Assembly (NCBI RefSeq): GCF_003052295.1
Contig: NZ_QBLC01000005.1
Coordinates: 1 to 64,000 of the forward strand
Reading direction: 5' to 3'
From: Trichococcus paludicola
GTDB taxonomy: Bacteria > Bacillota > Bacilli > Lactobacillales > Aerococcaceae
Length of the DNA stretch: 64,000 bases
Position 1 is the stretch's first letter; every line of letters starts with the position of its first letter. The notes under the pieces are model-generated. The model made no database searches, was not told the origin of the DNA, and was given only the letters and a program-made list of their open reading frames with translations. Below, piece after piece: positions 1 to 8,785 of the stretch. The translations under genes were made by a program, and so were the position numbers.

Positions 1-148
1 GGTGGTTGGAACCTTTTTTTGATTCGTTTCAGCTAGTTATGTCCCAGCCTCTTCTTATTTTTTTAACATGAATTCCCAGAATCTATAATGAAGAGGGATA
101 ACGGCCTTGTGTAACTCCTTCTGCTTCATCGTAACCTCTCCCAACGCG

Positions 149-352
149 CTAACTTCGGACGAAAATTTCATTATTCTCAATTTGATATAATCGTTCAGCG
201 CGGGCAGTAATAATCGTAATCGCATTAGTTATAAATATTGAAATCTGTTCTATGCACTCTATCTTCTTTTCTTCTGGAAGTTTACTAAGCCTTGAATAAA
301 TATACGATGGAACAAATTCCTTCGATGGTGCAAGTGTGACAATAAAGGCCAT
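149..352 (-). CDS. small hypothetical protein downstream of comA-like gene
   Basis: A 67-residue reading frame lies about 40 bases after the response-regulator gene on the same strand and could be the last cistron of the quorum-sensing operon. It has a basic, partly hydrophobic middle (ISIFITNAITIITARAERL) and no domain I recognise. The only Shine-Dalgarno-like stretch (AAGGA) touches the ATG, which is too close for a good start, so it may be a fragment of a larger lost gene. Base composition is AT-rich like its neighbours. Expression is uncertain. Confidence 0.35.
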   Translation of the reverse strand: MAFIVTLAPSKEFVPSYIYSRLSKLPEEKKIECIEQISIFITNAITIITARAERLYQIENNEIFVRS

Positions 353-390
353 TCCTTAATGTGATCTGAAACTTCGTACATCAGTTAGCA

Positions 391-993
391 TTATTGTAGA
401 CGAACATTAATAATGCCCAATTCAATCGCTTTAATTACTGATTCAACAACAGTACTCGTTTGTAGTTTCTCACTTACAGAATACATGTGATTTCGAACTG
501 TTCTCTCCGAAATTCCCAGTTCAGATGCAACCGCGGTTTGTTTAACTCCTTGAGAGATCAGTTGTAAAATTTCTTTTTCTCTGTCTGTTAAAAGGATACG
601 TCCACTAGTCTTAAATTCAGGAAAAAGTTTCTTATTTTCAAATTGAATGATTTTCAGGTTATCCACCAAATCATCTGCTTCGATGTGCTTATCAAAAAAG
701 CCATGAGCACCAATTTTAAAAGCTTTCTCCTTATATTCTATCAAGCTAAAACCTGACAAAAAAACCAGTTTTACCGGGTATTTTTGCAGGATCTGGCTCC
801 CTATTTCTAGTCCGTTGTGTTCGCCCATGTGAATATCCATTAAGATGATGGATGGCACGTAGGAATCTACAACTTCAAGAGCCTTCTCTGGATCAGATAG
901 GTAAAAAAAATCTGATATTTCAGAATAACTTTTAAGCGTTATCTCCAGACTTCTTCCGATTAAGTGATGATCGTCAATTAACAGTATTCTCAT
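391..993 (-). CDS. comA: ComA-like LuxR-family response regulator
   Basis: A 200-residue response regulator. The N-terminal receiver has the acidic pair near residues 7-8 (LLIDDHH), the phospho-acceptor Asp at about 53 (LMDIHMGE) and a conserved Lys near 103 (FFDKH). The C-terminal LuxR/GerE helix-turn-helix spans about residues 133-195 (LTDREKEILQLISQG, then GISERTVRNHM). It starts with an AAGGTG ribosome site and its ATG overlaps the kinase stop codon by 4 bases, so the two are translationally coupled. By family and context it is the output of the upstream ComP-like kinase and should bind promoter DNA as a dimer. Its targets are not shown; the divergent exporter operon and its own operon are the obvious candidates. 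The sequence alone could equally be called DegU/LiaR-like; the comA name rests on the neighbours. Confidence 0.8.
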   Translation of the reverse strand: MRILLIDDHHLIGRSLEITLKSYSEISDFFYLSDPEKALEVVDSYVPSIILMDIHMGEHNGLEIGSQILQKYPVKLVFLSGFSLIEYKEKAFKIGAHGFFDKHIEADDLVDNLKIIQFENKKLFPEFKTSGRILLTDREKEILQLISQGVKQTAVASELGISERTVRNHMYSVSEKLQTSTVVESVIKAIELGIINVRLQ

Positions 994-2948
994 AAAGCTT
1001 CACCTTTTTCAAAAGGAATGTTTATTTCTATGATGGTTCCAGGGTTAACTGTTTCCATTGGAAAAATCTCAAAAGATCCATTTAACCACTTTAAATCATT
1101 TTTTATAGAAAGAAGTCCGATATGCTCTTTCCCCTTAAATAAATTTTTTTCAATTTTAAAGTAATCATGTATTCCTTTTCCATTATCTTCAATGACTATG
1201 GATAGAATATTTTTTCTGTTGAGTATTTTGGTTATTCCAAAAGTAGCTTGTGAGTGTTTCCCAATATTTTCGTTGAGCTCTTTAATAACTCTATATACAG
1301 GAGCTACTAAGTGTTTGGGTAGTTCCTCATTTAACTGATAAATCAACAAAAACTCTATCTCAGGATACTTGTGATTGAAATCTTCTATCAGAATTTGAAT
1401 ATTTTCCTCAAAACTTAAATAATATAATGTAGATGGAGAAATATTAAAAACTTCATCTCGTATAGATCGAATCAATTTTGAAAACTCTATGCGTACCAAG
1501 GATTCTATTTCATCATCTCCATGAAGGTTTGAGACAAGGGTATGTAATCCGATAATGGACTGCAGGACGCTATCGTGCAAGTAATGCGTATATTTTGTTT
1601 TTTCTTTTTCAAGATTATTGAACAGTTTTGCTTGTAATAATTCGGTTGTTCCTAGCGAGGAATCAATATATTTTTGCTGGTTAGTATGCATTTTCCTGAT
1701 AGTCGTAATAATCCCTTCGTATTGATGCAGGATATCTTCTATATGATCTAAATCAACCGAATAGTCCGTTTTTTCTATAAAGACAAATAACTTTTCATGA
1801 AATCTTGAAACGGATAAATAATGGTAAGTCTTTCCACGTATAGTTACTTCTTGCTTTGAAGAGAGCGACGAAAAGATTTCTTTTTTTATTGCTCGGGAAA
1901 TTCTGCTTCCGGACTGACAAAGTACAAACCTTTGATTGTTCGATTGCATCATAACTAATATTGTCGAACTTTTTGTTTCACCTTTCAATCGATTCAGCAG
2001 TAAATTGGACACGCTATTCATAAAATTAGAATACGTAACCTGATTTAGGAGTTCTATTTTTTCATTGTTCAACTCTTCAATATTTTTTTCGGCCTTCATT
2101 TTTTTTAAGTGCTGAATATATTGAATTAAAAAGTGAGAGAGATAACAAAAGAAATAAAAAAGAAGCGTGACCATCAGTTTGTTTTGCAAAGAAACTTCCA
2201 ACCAACTAATGATTATAAAAAAACAAAAGCTTAAAATATTTATTGCCATATTCAAAATAAGGCTATCCGGTAACGAAATCGTCTTCATGTAACTCAAGAT
2301 ACAGGCAATGCACGTCGGAAATACCAAAACTAATAAAGCTGTCCTCGGATCGCCTGATACGCCAGACGAAAAGACCGCTGGCAAAGAATAACTAACAATA
2401 AATGGAATAAAGGCCAACAGAACAGAAAAACTTAAAAATTTAAAGCTTAATGAACTAAAGAACAGTTTACGTTCCTTATATATAGTTATATAGCTCGTAG
2501 TGGTTGAAATAGTTAACAGTACCAGCAAGGTGAATTCCGGATAAATTTTGAGAATAAAAGAAAAAAACGAATAAATTGAACTACCTGTTAAAATTAACAT
2601 ACTTATTTTAAATAGTTTTCTATTTTCTGATTGAATAAATGAATATAGAAACAAATAAAGCGAAACTGGGCAAAGACACAAAAGCAATAACCCAGTAAAA
2701 TTAAGCCAGGGGACGTTAGAGTAAATAAACAAGAACATCAAAGCCATAATCGTAGTTAAATTATAAAACTTGGATGAGGAAGGATAGTCGGGTATATTTA
2801 AATAAATAAAACTCCCTAATGAAAAAATATAGGCGCCAATAAAGAGATAAATAAGATCCGTGTGCTCCATTGCGGTTAGGTAATAAAATATATAGGTCAG
2901 CATAATAAGCCAAGGCATTGTAACGCCAGCTATTTTCATTATTTTCAA
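990..2948 (-). CDS. comP: ComP-like membrane sensor histidine kinase
   Basis: A 652-residue kinase. The first ~280 residues contain many hydrophobic helices, as in the polytopic sensor domain of ComP, followed by a coiled-coil-like linker. The dimerisation/H-box is HYLHDSVLQ (HisKA_3/HPK7 type, same form as ComP and DegS), followed by the N-box region NENIGKHSQ and the G-boxes EDNGKGI and GLLSIKNDL, so the ATPase domain looks intact. The best start is a TTG at 2948, about 10 bases after AAAGGAG; the next ATG is too far from that site. The ribosome site overlaps the end of the comQ-like gene. Expected role: sense an extracellular, probably prenylated, peptide and phosphorylate the adjacent LuxR-type regulator. 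The ligand is inferred from the neighbouring genes only. Confidence 0.8.
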   Translation of the reverse strand: MKIMKIAGVTMPWLIMLTYIFYYLTAMEHTDLIYLFIGAYIFSLGSFIYLNIPDYPSSSKFYNLTTIMALMFLFIYSNVPWLNFTGLLLLCLCPVSLYLFLYSFIQSENRKLFKISMLILTGSSIYSFFSFILKIYPEFTLLVLLTISTTTSYITIYKERKLFFSSLSFKFLSFSVLLAFIPFIVSYSLPAVFSSGVSGDPRTALLVLVFPTCIACILSYMKTISLPDSLILNMAINILSFCFFIIISWLEVSLQNKLMVTLLFYFFCYLSHFLIQYIQHLKKMKAEKNIEELNNEKIELLNQVTYSNFMNSVSNLLLNRLKGETKSSTILVMMQSNNQRFVLCQSGSRISRAIKKEIFSSLSSKQEVTIRGKTYHYLSVSRFHEKLFVFIEKTDYSVDLDHIEDILHQYEGIITTIRKMHTNQQKYIDSSLGTTELLQAKLFNNLEKEKTKYTHYLHDSVLQSIIGLHTLVSNLHGDDEIESLVRIEFSKLIRSIRDEVFNISPSTLYYLSFEENIQILIEDFNHKYPEIEFLLIYQLNEELPKHLVAPVYRVIKELNENIGKHSQATFGITKILNRKNILSIVIEDNGKGIHDYFKIEKNLFKGKEHIGLLSIKNDLKWLNGSFEIFPMETVNPGTIIEINIPFEKGEAL

Positions 2949-2955
2949 ATCTATG

Positions 2956-3903
2956 TTACTCCTTTAAATAGCTCTTTAATAAAGTAAAAACTTCTACAGA
3001 AATGTTAGAATTATTCTTTAGAATTTGAAAAGCTTCTTCAAAGTAAAGCGAGGCAGCTCTTAAACAATATTCAACCGCACCGCATTCTTCCATATAATAT
3101 GCTAAGAAAGCTAAAGAATCCTCATCAGTTATTCTATTCTCAACAATAGTGAAAAACATTTTATTGTTATCTATAGTTGCGTATTCAAGGGCCTTTATAA
3201 AGGGAAGCGTTTCCTTGAATAAAACCAAATCCGACTTGCTCGTGTCCATACAGTCTAGCGCATCGTTTTGCAGTTGAAAGGCAGTAGAGAGATTTTGTGC
3301 ACAGTCTTTCCAAATAAGTTCATTCTCAGGACAAGCAAGGTAGAAGACCAGTTGAACTAAAGGAGTAGATTTCTGTAACATCTTAGAAAAATAAACTTCT
3401 ACAGAGGAATCTTCTGAAAGTGTTGAATAAAAATCGAAACGCTCTCCATTTATTGATTCTGTAAGAAAATATAATATTTTAGAGGCATCGAGATAGTTTT
3501 TGGTGAGTTCACAAAGCTCTCCTATACATATAAAAAGTAGAGACATAGCGTTAATGAGCAACTCATTTTTTGGCAAAGCAATCACACTGTCTCCGTCTAA
3601 AATATCATCAAGGTAATCACACAAAATAAAAAGAATATCCAGTCTGACCGCAATCTGATTCTTTGTTGGAAGGGAATGTGGTTTATTTTGATCCAAAGAA
3701 AGAAACAAATAAACTTTCCCTAACGACAATCTGTCCGTACTTTTTTTTGACAACTCCATTTGCACGAGATCCACAAAAGAAGAAGAAAAATTCTTCTTAA
3801 ATTCTGATAAGTAGGCAGTTAAAGCTATATCATATTCCTCTTCAATTTTATAAGTTCCCATATTCTTGTATATCAATTTTTCGAACCCAGTTATTTTCAC
3901 CAT
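2956..3903 (-). CDS. comQ: ComQ-like isoprenyl transferase
   Basis: A 315-residue isoprenyl diphosphate synthase-fold protein. The first aspartate-rich motif is DDILD (about residues 99-103, LCDYLDDILDGD). The second is NDALD near residue 212 (FQLQNDALDCMD), the NDxxD form typical of ComQ. Such enzymes attach a farnesyl or geranyl group to a Trp of the ComX prepeptide. The gene overlaps the end of the upstream 55-residue peptide gene. From the first ATG (3903) the overlap is 56 bases; from an internal ATG at 3861 (MGTYKIEEEY) it is 14. Neither start has a strong ribosome site, suggesting coupling to the peptide gene. It is followed at 7 bases by the ComP-like kinase. A stand-alone terpene synthase is the alternative, but the context argues for peptide prenylation. 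Confidence 0.78.
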   Translation of the reverse strand: MVKITGFEKLIYKNMGTYKIEEEYDIALTAYLSEFKKNFSSSFVDLVQMELSKKSTDRLSLGKVYLFLSLDQNKPHSLPTKNQIAVRLDILFILCDYLDDILDGDSVIALPKNELLINAMSLLFICIGELCELTKNYLDASKILYFLTESINGERFDFYSTLSEDSSVEVYFSKMLQKSTPLVQLVFYLACPENELIWKDCAQNLSTAFQLQNDALDCMDTSKSDLVLFKETLPFIKALEYATIDNNKMFFTIVENRITDEDSLAFLAYYMEECGAVEYCLRAASLYFEEAFQILKNNSNISVEVFTLLKSYLKE

Positions 3904-4015
3904 TCAACGTAAAGGATACGTTTCCATTTTTCCCGATATCAAATAATGGATTCTTTCTCTTTAACAGTATCTCCTCCTCTATTTTTTTCAACTTCTCTTC
4001 GATTACTTTATCCAT
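3848..4015 (-). CDS. candidate ComX-like signal prepeptide, 55 residues
   Basis: The ATG at 4015 follows AAAAAAAGGAG with an 8-base spacer, a strong start. An in-frame ATG further upstream would place this ribosome site inside the gene and is rejected. The product is 55 residues with a charged, probably helical N-terminal half (MDKVIEEKLKKIEEEILLKR) and a polar C-terminal half with one Trp at residue 43 (GENNWVRKIDIQEYGNL). Size, single Trp and position next to a ComQ-like enzyme fit a prenylated pheromone precursor. It does not show the usual ComX N-terminal pattern, and the Trp lies 12 residues from the C-terminus rather than 3-4, so identification rests on context. It is first in the operon, whereas the classical order is Q-X-P-A. 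Confidence 0.6.
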   Translation of the reverse strand: MDKVIEEKLKKIEEEILLKRKNPLFDIGKNGNVSFTLNGENNWVRKIDIQEYGNL

Positions 4016-4554
4016 ACAGCCGCTCCTTTTTTTCATTTTACGTTCAGTATGTAGTCTTCCAATAAATATTCTATCTTTTCAAAGGTGAGTATGTCCATGA
4101 ATACATAGGGGGTTGCCGGTTTTACTCATACCTCTCGATATAGGAATCATTTAAACTGACTTTAGGAACATGGGCTTTCTAAAGTCATTTTTATGGCAAT
4201 TTGAAACGGAGGTATTGGTTCATGTAAATGTCTTAACACCATTATTTTCCTATGAAGATAAAGCCGAGAAAAATGCTGGTTGCTGATTAACAAACTAAAA
4301 GCGTTAAGAAGGAGACTCACTGCACTTTTTTTGAGTCTTCAACTGTTATTATAGCACTTTTTTTACATAAAGATGCGTGAAGGAATCAATAAATTTACAT
4401 ATCAGGAATGGGACCCATCTCCCTCATTATTGTAAAAAGTATTTTAAAGAGTTGTCTTGAAGGTAATGTTATTATTCTTGCAACGTACGTGTTAAATATA
4501 GGCTAGTTACTCGGCTTATAATTCAACAACAAATCAAGAAAGGAAGGCACTCAT
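4016..4554. promoter_or_regulatory. divergent regulatory region between quorum-sensing and exporter operons
   Basis: This 539-base AT-rich gap has no convincing gene. On the minus strand a promoter-like pair TGGACA (4097-4092) and TAGAAT (4073-4068), with an 18-base spacer, could start the peptide operon. On the plus strand a perfect -10 TATAAT (4517-4522) lies 33 bases before the first exporter-operon gene, but no good -35 precedes it, which suggests activator dependence. An 8-base palindrome ACGTACGT is at 4483-4490, just upstream of the -35 position. A weak 7-base hairpin (4313-4319 with 4332-4338) and the 9-base inverted repeat listed separately are also present. Confidence 0.5.
4157..4187. 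promoter_or_regulatory. 9-bp perfect inverted repeat, candidate regulator site
   Basis: TGACTTTAG at 4157-4165 is the exact reverse complement of CTAAAGTCA at 4179-4187, with 13 bases between. It lies in the divergent gap, about 110 bases upstream of the likely start of the peptide operon. It differs from the B. subtilis ComA box, so if it is the site of the adjacent LuxR-type regulator, the recognition sequence has diverged. A run ATTTTTA follows it on the plus strand, so a weak terminator is a second reading. Confidence 0.4.
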
Positions 4555-4827
4555 ATGAAAATTTCAGAGGTGATGCTTTTTTTCGCATTGCTAGCTACTT
4601 TTTTTCTGATTTATTTGGACTTTCAAGTTAACAGACTTGATTATCGATTAATATTGGTATGCATTTGTTTAATAGTCATGCTAATCATCAATCGAAATAG
4701 TATCACTACAAGTTTAATGGCTCTGACGATGATTGTTTTACTATCCAGGCTGCAGTTTAACTTAATCGCATTTATGATACTTACGATATTCTTTGGAACA
4801 TACTACTTTTTAAAAAATGAAAGCTAA
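4555..4827 (+). CDS. small integral membrane protein, first gene of exporter operon
   Basis: A 90-residue protein that is almost entirely hydrophobic, with about three membrane helices separated by short basic turns, and no recognised domain. The start follows GAAAGGAAGG with good spacing. It opens a plus-strand run of genes that continues into a MacA/MacB-like exporter. The 87-base gap to the next gene and shared AT-rich composition suggest the same transcript. It could be an immunity-type or accessory membrane protein of the exporter; this is inference from position only. Confidence 0.7.
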   Translation: MKISEVMLFFALLATFFLIYLDFQVNRLDYRLILVCICLIVMLIINRNSITTSLMALTMIVLLSRLQFNLIAFMILTIFFGTYYFLKNES

Positions 4828-4914
4828 ACCATGCGGCTGACCTTGAAATCAGTAATTGCAACTGTCATCAACCAAATATTAAAAATATATCAATGAAAAG
4901 GTGTGTAATCTAAA

Positions 4915-5412
4915 ATGAAGACAAAAGACAAACAGGATTATCTTAAAAAGGCTAAAAATTGGAATATGGTGTTATTAGTTTTAAAAGCTCTAGGGCTGCT
5001 TACGTCGATTGTAGGGCTACGGGGGATTTTAAATCCTGACAAAGCACTCTACACAGAAGCTGTCTACGGATCTTCAGCTACGCAATTATATGAACAAGCA
5101 AATAGTATAGGAACAAAAGCTTATGCCGTTATTGGCGTAATCATCTCGATTACAATCCTGATTATGCTTATCTCTGCACATAAAAAACTAAAAGCAGGCG
5201 TCTCAACTGCAAAAACGCCTTACTACCTGCATTTATTTTGGATCGTAACCGGGATTATCTACTCCTTGCTGTTCACTCCCAAAATAGAAATTCAAGGATT
5301 TACCGAATTTGCCAGTATGATTTCTATCGTAAGTATTGGTCTACAAGCGCTTGTTTCCCTACCAGCGATTTTTTCCATAATCTATCTATTTAAAGCCGAA
5401 ACAGAGGCGTAA
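4915..5412 (+). CDS. membrane protein of exporter operon, about four helices
   Basis: A 165-residue protein with a short basic N-terminus (MKTKDKQDYLKKAKNW), then about four membrane helices and a polar extracytoplasmic loop near residues 40-65. The start follows AAAAGGTG. It ends three bases before the adaptor gene, so the two are probably co-translated. The arrangement (small membrane protein, adaptor, ATPase, permease) resembles the B. subtilis yknWXYZ layout, in which YknW is a multi-spanning membrane protein that helps assemble the exporter and the system protects against a toxic peptide. Sequence identity with YknW is not evident by eye. Confidence 0.7.
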   Translation: MKTKDKQDYLKKAKNWNMVLLVLKALGLLTSIVGLRGILNPDKALYTEAVYGSSATQLYEQANSIGTKAYAVIGVIISITILIMLISAHKKLKAGVSTAKTPYYLHLFWIVTGIIYSLLFTPKIEIQGFTEFASMISIVSIGLQALVSLPAIFSIIYLFKAETEA

Positions 5413-5415
5413 AAA

Positions 5416-6660
5416 ATGAAGAGAGACAAGGCAAAGGAAGAACACGCTAATAAAAAAGGCTTTAACATGAAACCACTATCCAAAAAGAAACGCATAATCA
5501 TTAGTTTCGTATGGGCAATAGTCGCCATTTTAGCGATCAGTACGGCGTTTTTTTTCAAACAAAAACAACAACAAGAACCTGCAGTGGCCTCCTATGACGC
5601 GGTAACAATAAAAAAAGCCGATGATTTAATTTTTAATGGATCCGTTGCGGCTCAAAATGTAGAGGAATTCTATTTTGATCAGACAAAGGGCGAGGTTTCC
5701 GACATTTTAGTAACAAATAATCAAGAAATCAGTGCAGACACGGTGGTTTTGGTCTATCAAAACGAAACCGTACAAGATCAAATAACGGAACAGCAACAAA
5801 CGCTCGATAAACTAACTTTAGCGGTGAATAATGCACAAGAAAATCTAGACAATACGTATACAAAAAAACAAAACATTCAAAATAGTTTGAATGAAGCATT
5901 AAGTAAATTCAATAATGCAGATGCCGATTCAATGGAAGGTCAAACCATTCGCCAAGAAGAACAAGCTAAAATGGATCAGTATAAAGAAGCTATTTCTTCT
6001 CAGGAAGAAGTCATCTCACAAGCGCAGCAGGTACTAGATTCCGCAAACTTAGATTTATCCACTGCCACTCAAAATATGGAATTTGCCCAGAATAAAATTA
6101 CAACAAATGTAGCAGCAACAACTGATGGAACCGCCATTGTGGAACCGAAAGGGAAAACAAATGCGAGTGTTCCCGTTATTAAAATTTTAGGTAAGGACAC
6201 AATCATAAAAGCATTAGTTTCCGAGTATGATTACAGACACTTAGCAACAGATCAAGCTGTGGAAATCCAATTGCTGAATAGTAATAAAAAAATTGCAGGT
6301 ACGATTACAGAAGTCAGTATATTGCCGGAGTCTACAGCTACTGAGGGGACTGCAACGGCACAATCTAATGTGGCAAATTATTCCTTCAAAGTAAAACCAT
6401 CAGAAAACTTACAATATGGGTATAGTTGCCAAATTTATGTACCCGTTAATGAACTGCGTATACCCAAAAAGGCAATCCTGAACGAAGACGATAAGCAATA
6501 TGTTTTTGTTTACTCCAAAGGAACGGTCAAAAAACAAGCTATCCTGGCAGAAAATAGAGAAGGTGTTTTTGTTGTTACAGAGGGATTAAAAGAAAAAGAC
6601 CGCATTATTTCCGAGCCATCTCAAGACTTAAAAGACGGCCAAGAAGTGATGGTGAATTAG
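5416..6660 (+). CDS. MacA/YknX-like membrane fusion (adaptor) subunit
   Basis: A 414-residue adaptor of the HlyD/MacA type. A basic leader is followed by one membrane anchor (about residues 28-48, IIISFVWAIVAILAISTAFFF), a barrel-like segment, a long Gln/Asn/Glu-rich alpha-helical hairpin (about 115-225, coiled coil), then lipoyl and beta-barrel segments ending in a GQEVMV-type C-terminus. Such proteins join the ABC permease outside the membrane and help move peptides or drugs. An alternative start is the ATG at 5467. The stop abuts the ATPase start directly (TAG then ATG), showing tight coupling. Confidence 0.88.
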   Translation: MKRDKAKEEHANKKGFNMKPLSKKKRIIISFVWAIVAILAISTAFFFKQKQQQEPAVASYDAVTIKKADDLIFNGSVAAQNVEEFYFDQTKGEVSDILVTNNQEISADTVVLVYQNETVQDQITEQQQTLDKLTLAVNNAQENLDNTYTKKQNIQNSLNEALSKFNNADADSMEGQTIRQEEQAKMDQYKEAISSQEEVISQAQQVLDSANLDLSTATQNMEFAQNKITTNVAATTDGTAIVEPKGKTNASVPVIKILGKDTIIKALVSEYDYRHLATDQAVEIQLLNSNKKIAGTITEVSILPESTATEGTATAQSNVANYSFKVKPSENLQYGYSCQIYVPVNELRIPKKAILNEDDKQYVFVYSKGTVKKQAILAENREGVFVVTEGLKEKDRIISEPSQDLKDGQEVMVN

Positions 6661-7344
6661 ATGATTAGTTTGGTTAATGTGAATAAATACTATCAGAACG
6701 ACGAAGAAAGCCTGCATGTTCTCAAAAATATTAATCTAGCGATTGCTCCAGGTGAAATGATTGCCATTATGGGCCCATCGGGCTCGGGCAAATCAACCTT
6801 AATTAATTTACTGGGATTCATCGATAAACAATTCGAAGGAGAGTACTTATTTGAAGGGGAGGCTCTATTGACTTCTTCGGATGAAATCCTCTCCAAAATT
6901 CGGAATCAAACCGTAGGTTTTGTGTTCCAAAATTTCAGCTTGATCGAAAATAATACTGTTTTTGAAAATGTTGAATTGCCCTTGCTTTATAATGGCTATA
7001 AATTCCATCAAACAGAAGAAAAGGTAAGGGCTGTTTTAAAAAAAGTGGGTCTATCCGATAAGGCAGATAAACACCTGAAACAATTATCTGGCGGTCAACA
7101 GCAGCGCGTGGCAATTGCCAGAGCGTTGATTAACCAACCTAAATTCCTCATTGCGGATGAGCCGACAGGTGCATTGGATTCGCATACTTCTGAGGAAATT
7201 ATGAAGTTATTTGTTGATTTGAATACCCAAGATCAGGTTACGATTATTCTCGTTACACATAACCCTGATATGGTCCCGTATTGTTCAAGATTAATAAGTA
7301 TTCGCGATGGTGAGATTATTGAAGACAAGGCGTTACGCCCATGA
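6661..7344 (+). CDS. MacB-type ABC transporter ATPase
   Basis: A 227-residue ABC ATPase of the LolD/MacB (3.A.1.122-like) group. Walker A is GPSGSGKST (residues 38-46), the signature is [15 protein letters not shown], Walker B is [12 protein letters not shown], and the switch His is in VTHNPD. It begins immediately after the adaptor stop and overlaps the permease start by 4 bases. It powers the exporter formed with the adaptor and the FtsX-like permease. The substrate is unknown; a peptide, possibly one made or sensed under control of the divergent quorum-sensing genes, is a context-based guess. Confidence 0.93.
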   Translation: MISLVNVNKYYQNDEESLHVLKNINLAIAPGEMIAIMGPSGSGKSTLINLLGFIDKQFEGEYLFEGEALLTSSDEILSKIRNQTVGFVFQNFSLIENNTVFENVELPLLYNGYKFHQTEEKVRAVLKKVGLSDKADKHLKQLSGGQQQRVAIARALINQPKFLIADEPTGALDSHTSEEIMKLFVDLNTQDQVTIILVTHNPDMVPYCSRLISIRDGEIIEDKALRP

Positions 7345-8540
7345 ACATATATGTTAATTGGCGAACCGCTACTAAAGCAATCTTAAAAAACAGAAAACGA
7401 AGCCTGTTAACCATATTTGGCATCGTTATTGGGATTGCCTCCGTCATCACTATTTTATCAATCGGTCGTGGATTCGAGAAAGAAACGTTAAAGAATTTAA
7501 CCAATGGCGAATCGGATGAAGTGAACATACAAGTAAATTATGCCCCAAGCAACGACAGTCTGAGCTATAGCAGTTTGGATTATTTCACTGATGTGGACAT
7601 TGCAACCGTAAAGCAAGTGGACGGAGTGAAATCCGCAAATTACCCTGACCCCGATTATTCGAACATTTATAAAGGCATTTACATCAAAGGCAAAAAACAA
7701 AATAAGCAGGTTTCTTTAATAAATAATCTGGGTAAGGATCCCATTGTCGGACGCCAGCTGACCGCGTATGAAAACGAAACGCTGGATAAAGTAGCTATGA
7801 TAGATTCCGTTACCGCAAAAGAGATGTACGGAAGTGCTGAAAATGCATTGGATCGTGGGATTGAATTAGAGGGCCATCTATTTAAAATAATCGGGATTTA
7901 TCAAGGCACGGAGTCAGAAAGTCTATTTTCTATGCCAGAAAGCAACATTCAAATTCCCAAAAAAACCTATCTGCACTATTTCAATGACACGACTGAAAAA
8001 TCTTCCTTAACAGTGACATTGGAAAAGGGAGCCACGCCTAGTTCCGTGACGACGGATGTGATTGAACAACTCAAGGAAAAGGGCGCAATGAAAGCCTTTG
8101 GTGAGTATCAAGTATTCGACACCGCCTTATTAACTGACGGGGTCAGTAAAATCCTCCGCACGATCACCGTATTTATTTCCGCCGTTGCCGGAATCTCCCT
8201 TTTTATTGCAGGTGTAGGCGTCATGAATATGATGTACATTTCTGTCTCAGAAAGGACAAAGGAGATTGGGATTCGACGTGCACTGGGAGCCACCCAAAAG
8301 TCCATTCGGATGCAATTTCTTTTGGAGGGCGTCACACTGACCTTGTTTGGAGGGATTGTGGGCTATATTGTAGGGATCAGTTTTGCATATATAATTGGCT
8401 CCATCATTGATATTCCAATTTCAATTGAATTTTCAACTGTTTTTTTAGCCATAAGTGTATCGACTGGGATCGGTTTAATTTTTTCTGTCATGCCTGCTTC
8501 AGCAGCTGCTAAAAAGGACCTGATTGAAACATTAAGATAA
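7341..8540 (+). CDS. MacB/YknZ-like ABC transporter permease
   Basis: A 399-residue permease with the standard MacB plan: one N-terminal membrane helix (about 20-42, LTIFGIVIGIASVITILSIG), a large extracytoplasmic MacB_PCD-type domain to about residue 260, then an FtsX domain with three helices at about 270-395. The sequence SERTKEIGIRRALGAT is the conserved cytoplasmic loop of FtsX-type permeases. It overlaps the ATPase gene by 4 bases. Full length for the family and no sign of damage. Confidence 0.92.
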   Translation: MNIYVNWRTATKAILKNRKRSLLTIFGIVIGIASVITILSIGRGFEKETLKNLTNGESDEVNIQVNYAPSNDSLSYSSLDYFTDVDIATVKQVDGVKSANYPDPDYSNIYKGIYIKGKKQNKQVSLINNLGKDPIVGRQLTAYENETLDKVAMIDSVTAKEMYGSAENALDRGIELEGHLFKIIGIYQGTESESLFSMPESNIQIPKKTYLHYFNDTTEKSSLTVTLEKGATPSSVTTDVIEQLKEKGAMKAFGEYQVFDTALLTDGVSKILRTITVFISAVAGISLFIAGVGVMNMMYISVSERTKEIGIRRALGATQKSIRMQFLLEGVTLTLFGGIVGYIVGISFAYIIGSIIDIPISIEFSTVFLAISVSTGIGLIFSVMPASAAAKKDLIETLR

Positions 8541-8589
8541 TCCAAGAAGCGCCATTTGATTTCACACTGAATATTTGGAGGTATGAGGT

Positions 8590-8781
8590 ATGAAAAAGTC
8601 GCTTTATACAGTTGTAAATTTCATATTTGGAATAATGTTCATTTCTTTAGTTTTTATTTTTTTCTTAGATTACTCTGAAAATGTAAGCAAGAATACTTAT
8701 ATTTTTGGAGGAATGTTATTAATGTTGGGAATAGCGTTTAACTGGTATATGTTTATTAGAATAGTTAACAAAAGAGGGTAG
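8590..8781 (+). CDS. 63-residue two-helix membrane protein
   Basis: The start at 8590 follows GGAGG with an 8-base spacer. The product has two hydrophobic helices (about residues 8-27 and 38-56) with basic ends. It lies 49 bases after the permease and ends four bases before the next tiny gene. No known domain. Small two-helix proteins next to peptide exporters are often immunity or accessory subunits; that role is inference. Confidence 0.65.
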   Translation: MKKSLYTVVNFIFGIMFISLVFIFFLDYSENVSKNTYIFGGMLLMLGIAFNWYMFIRIVNKRG

Positions 8782-8785
8782 ACAC

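Noticed and set aside
3848..4036. Longer 62-residue version of the signal peptide
   Set aside because: Its start lies upstream of the AAAAAAAGGAG ribosome site that serves the ATG at 4015, so the first seven codons are probably not translated.
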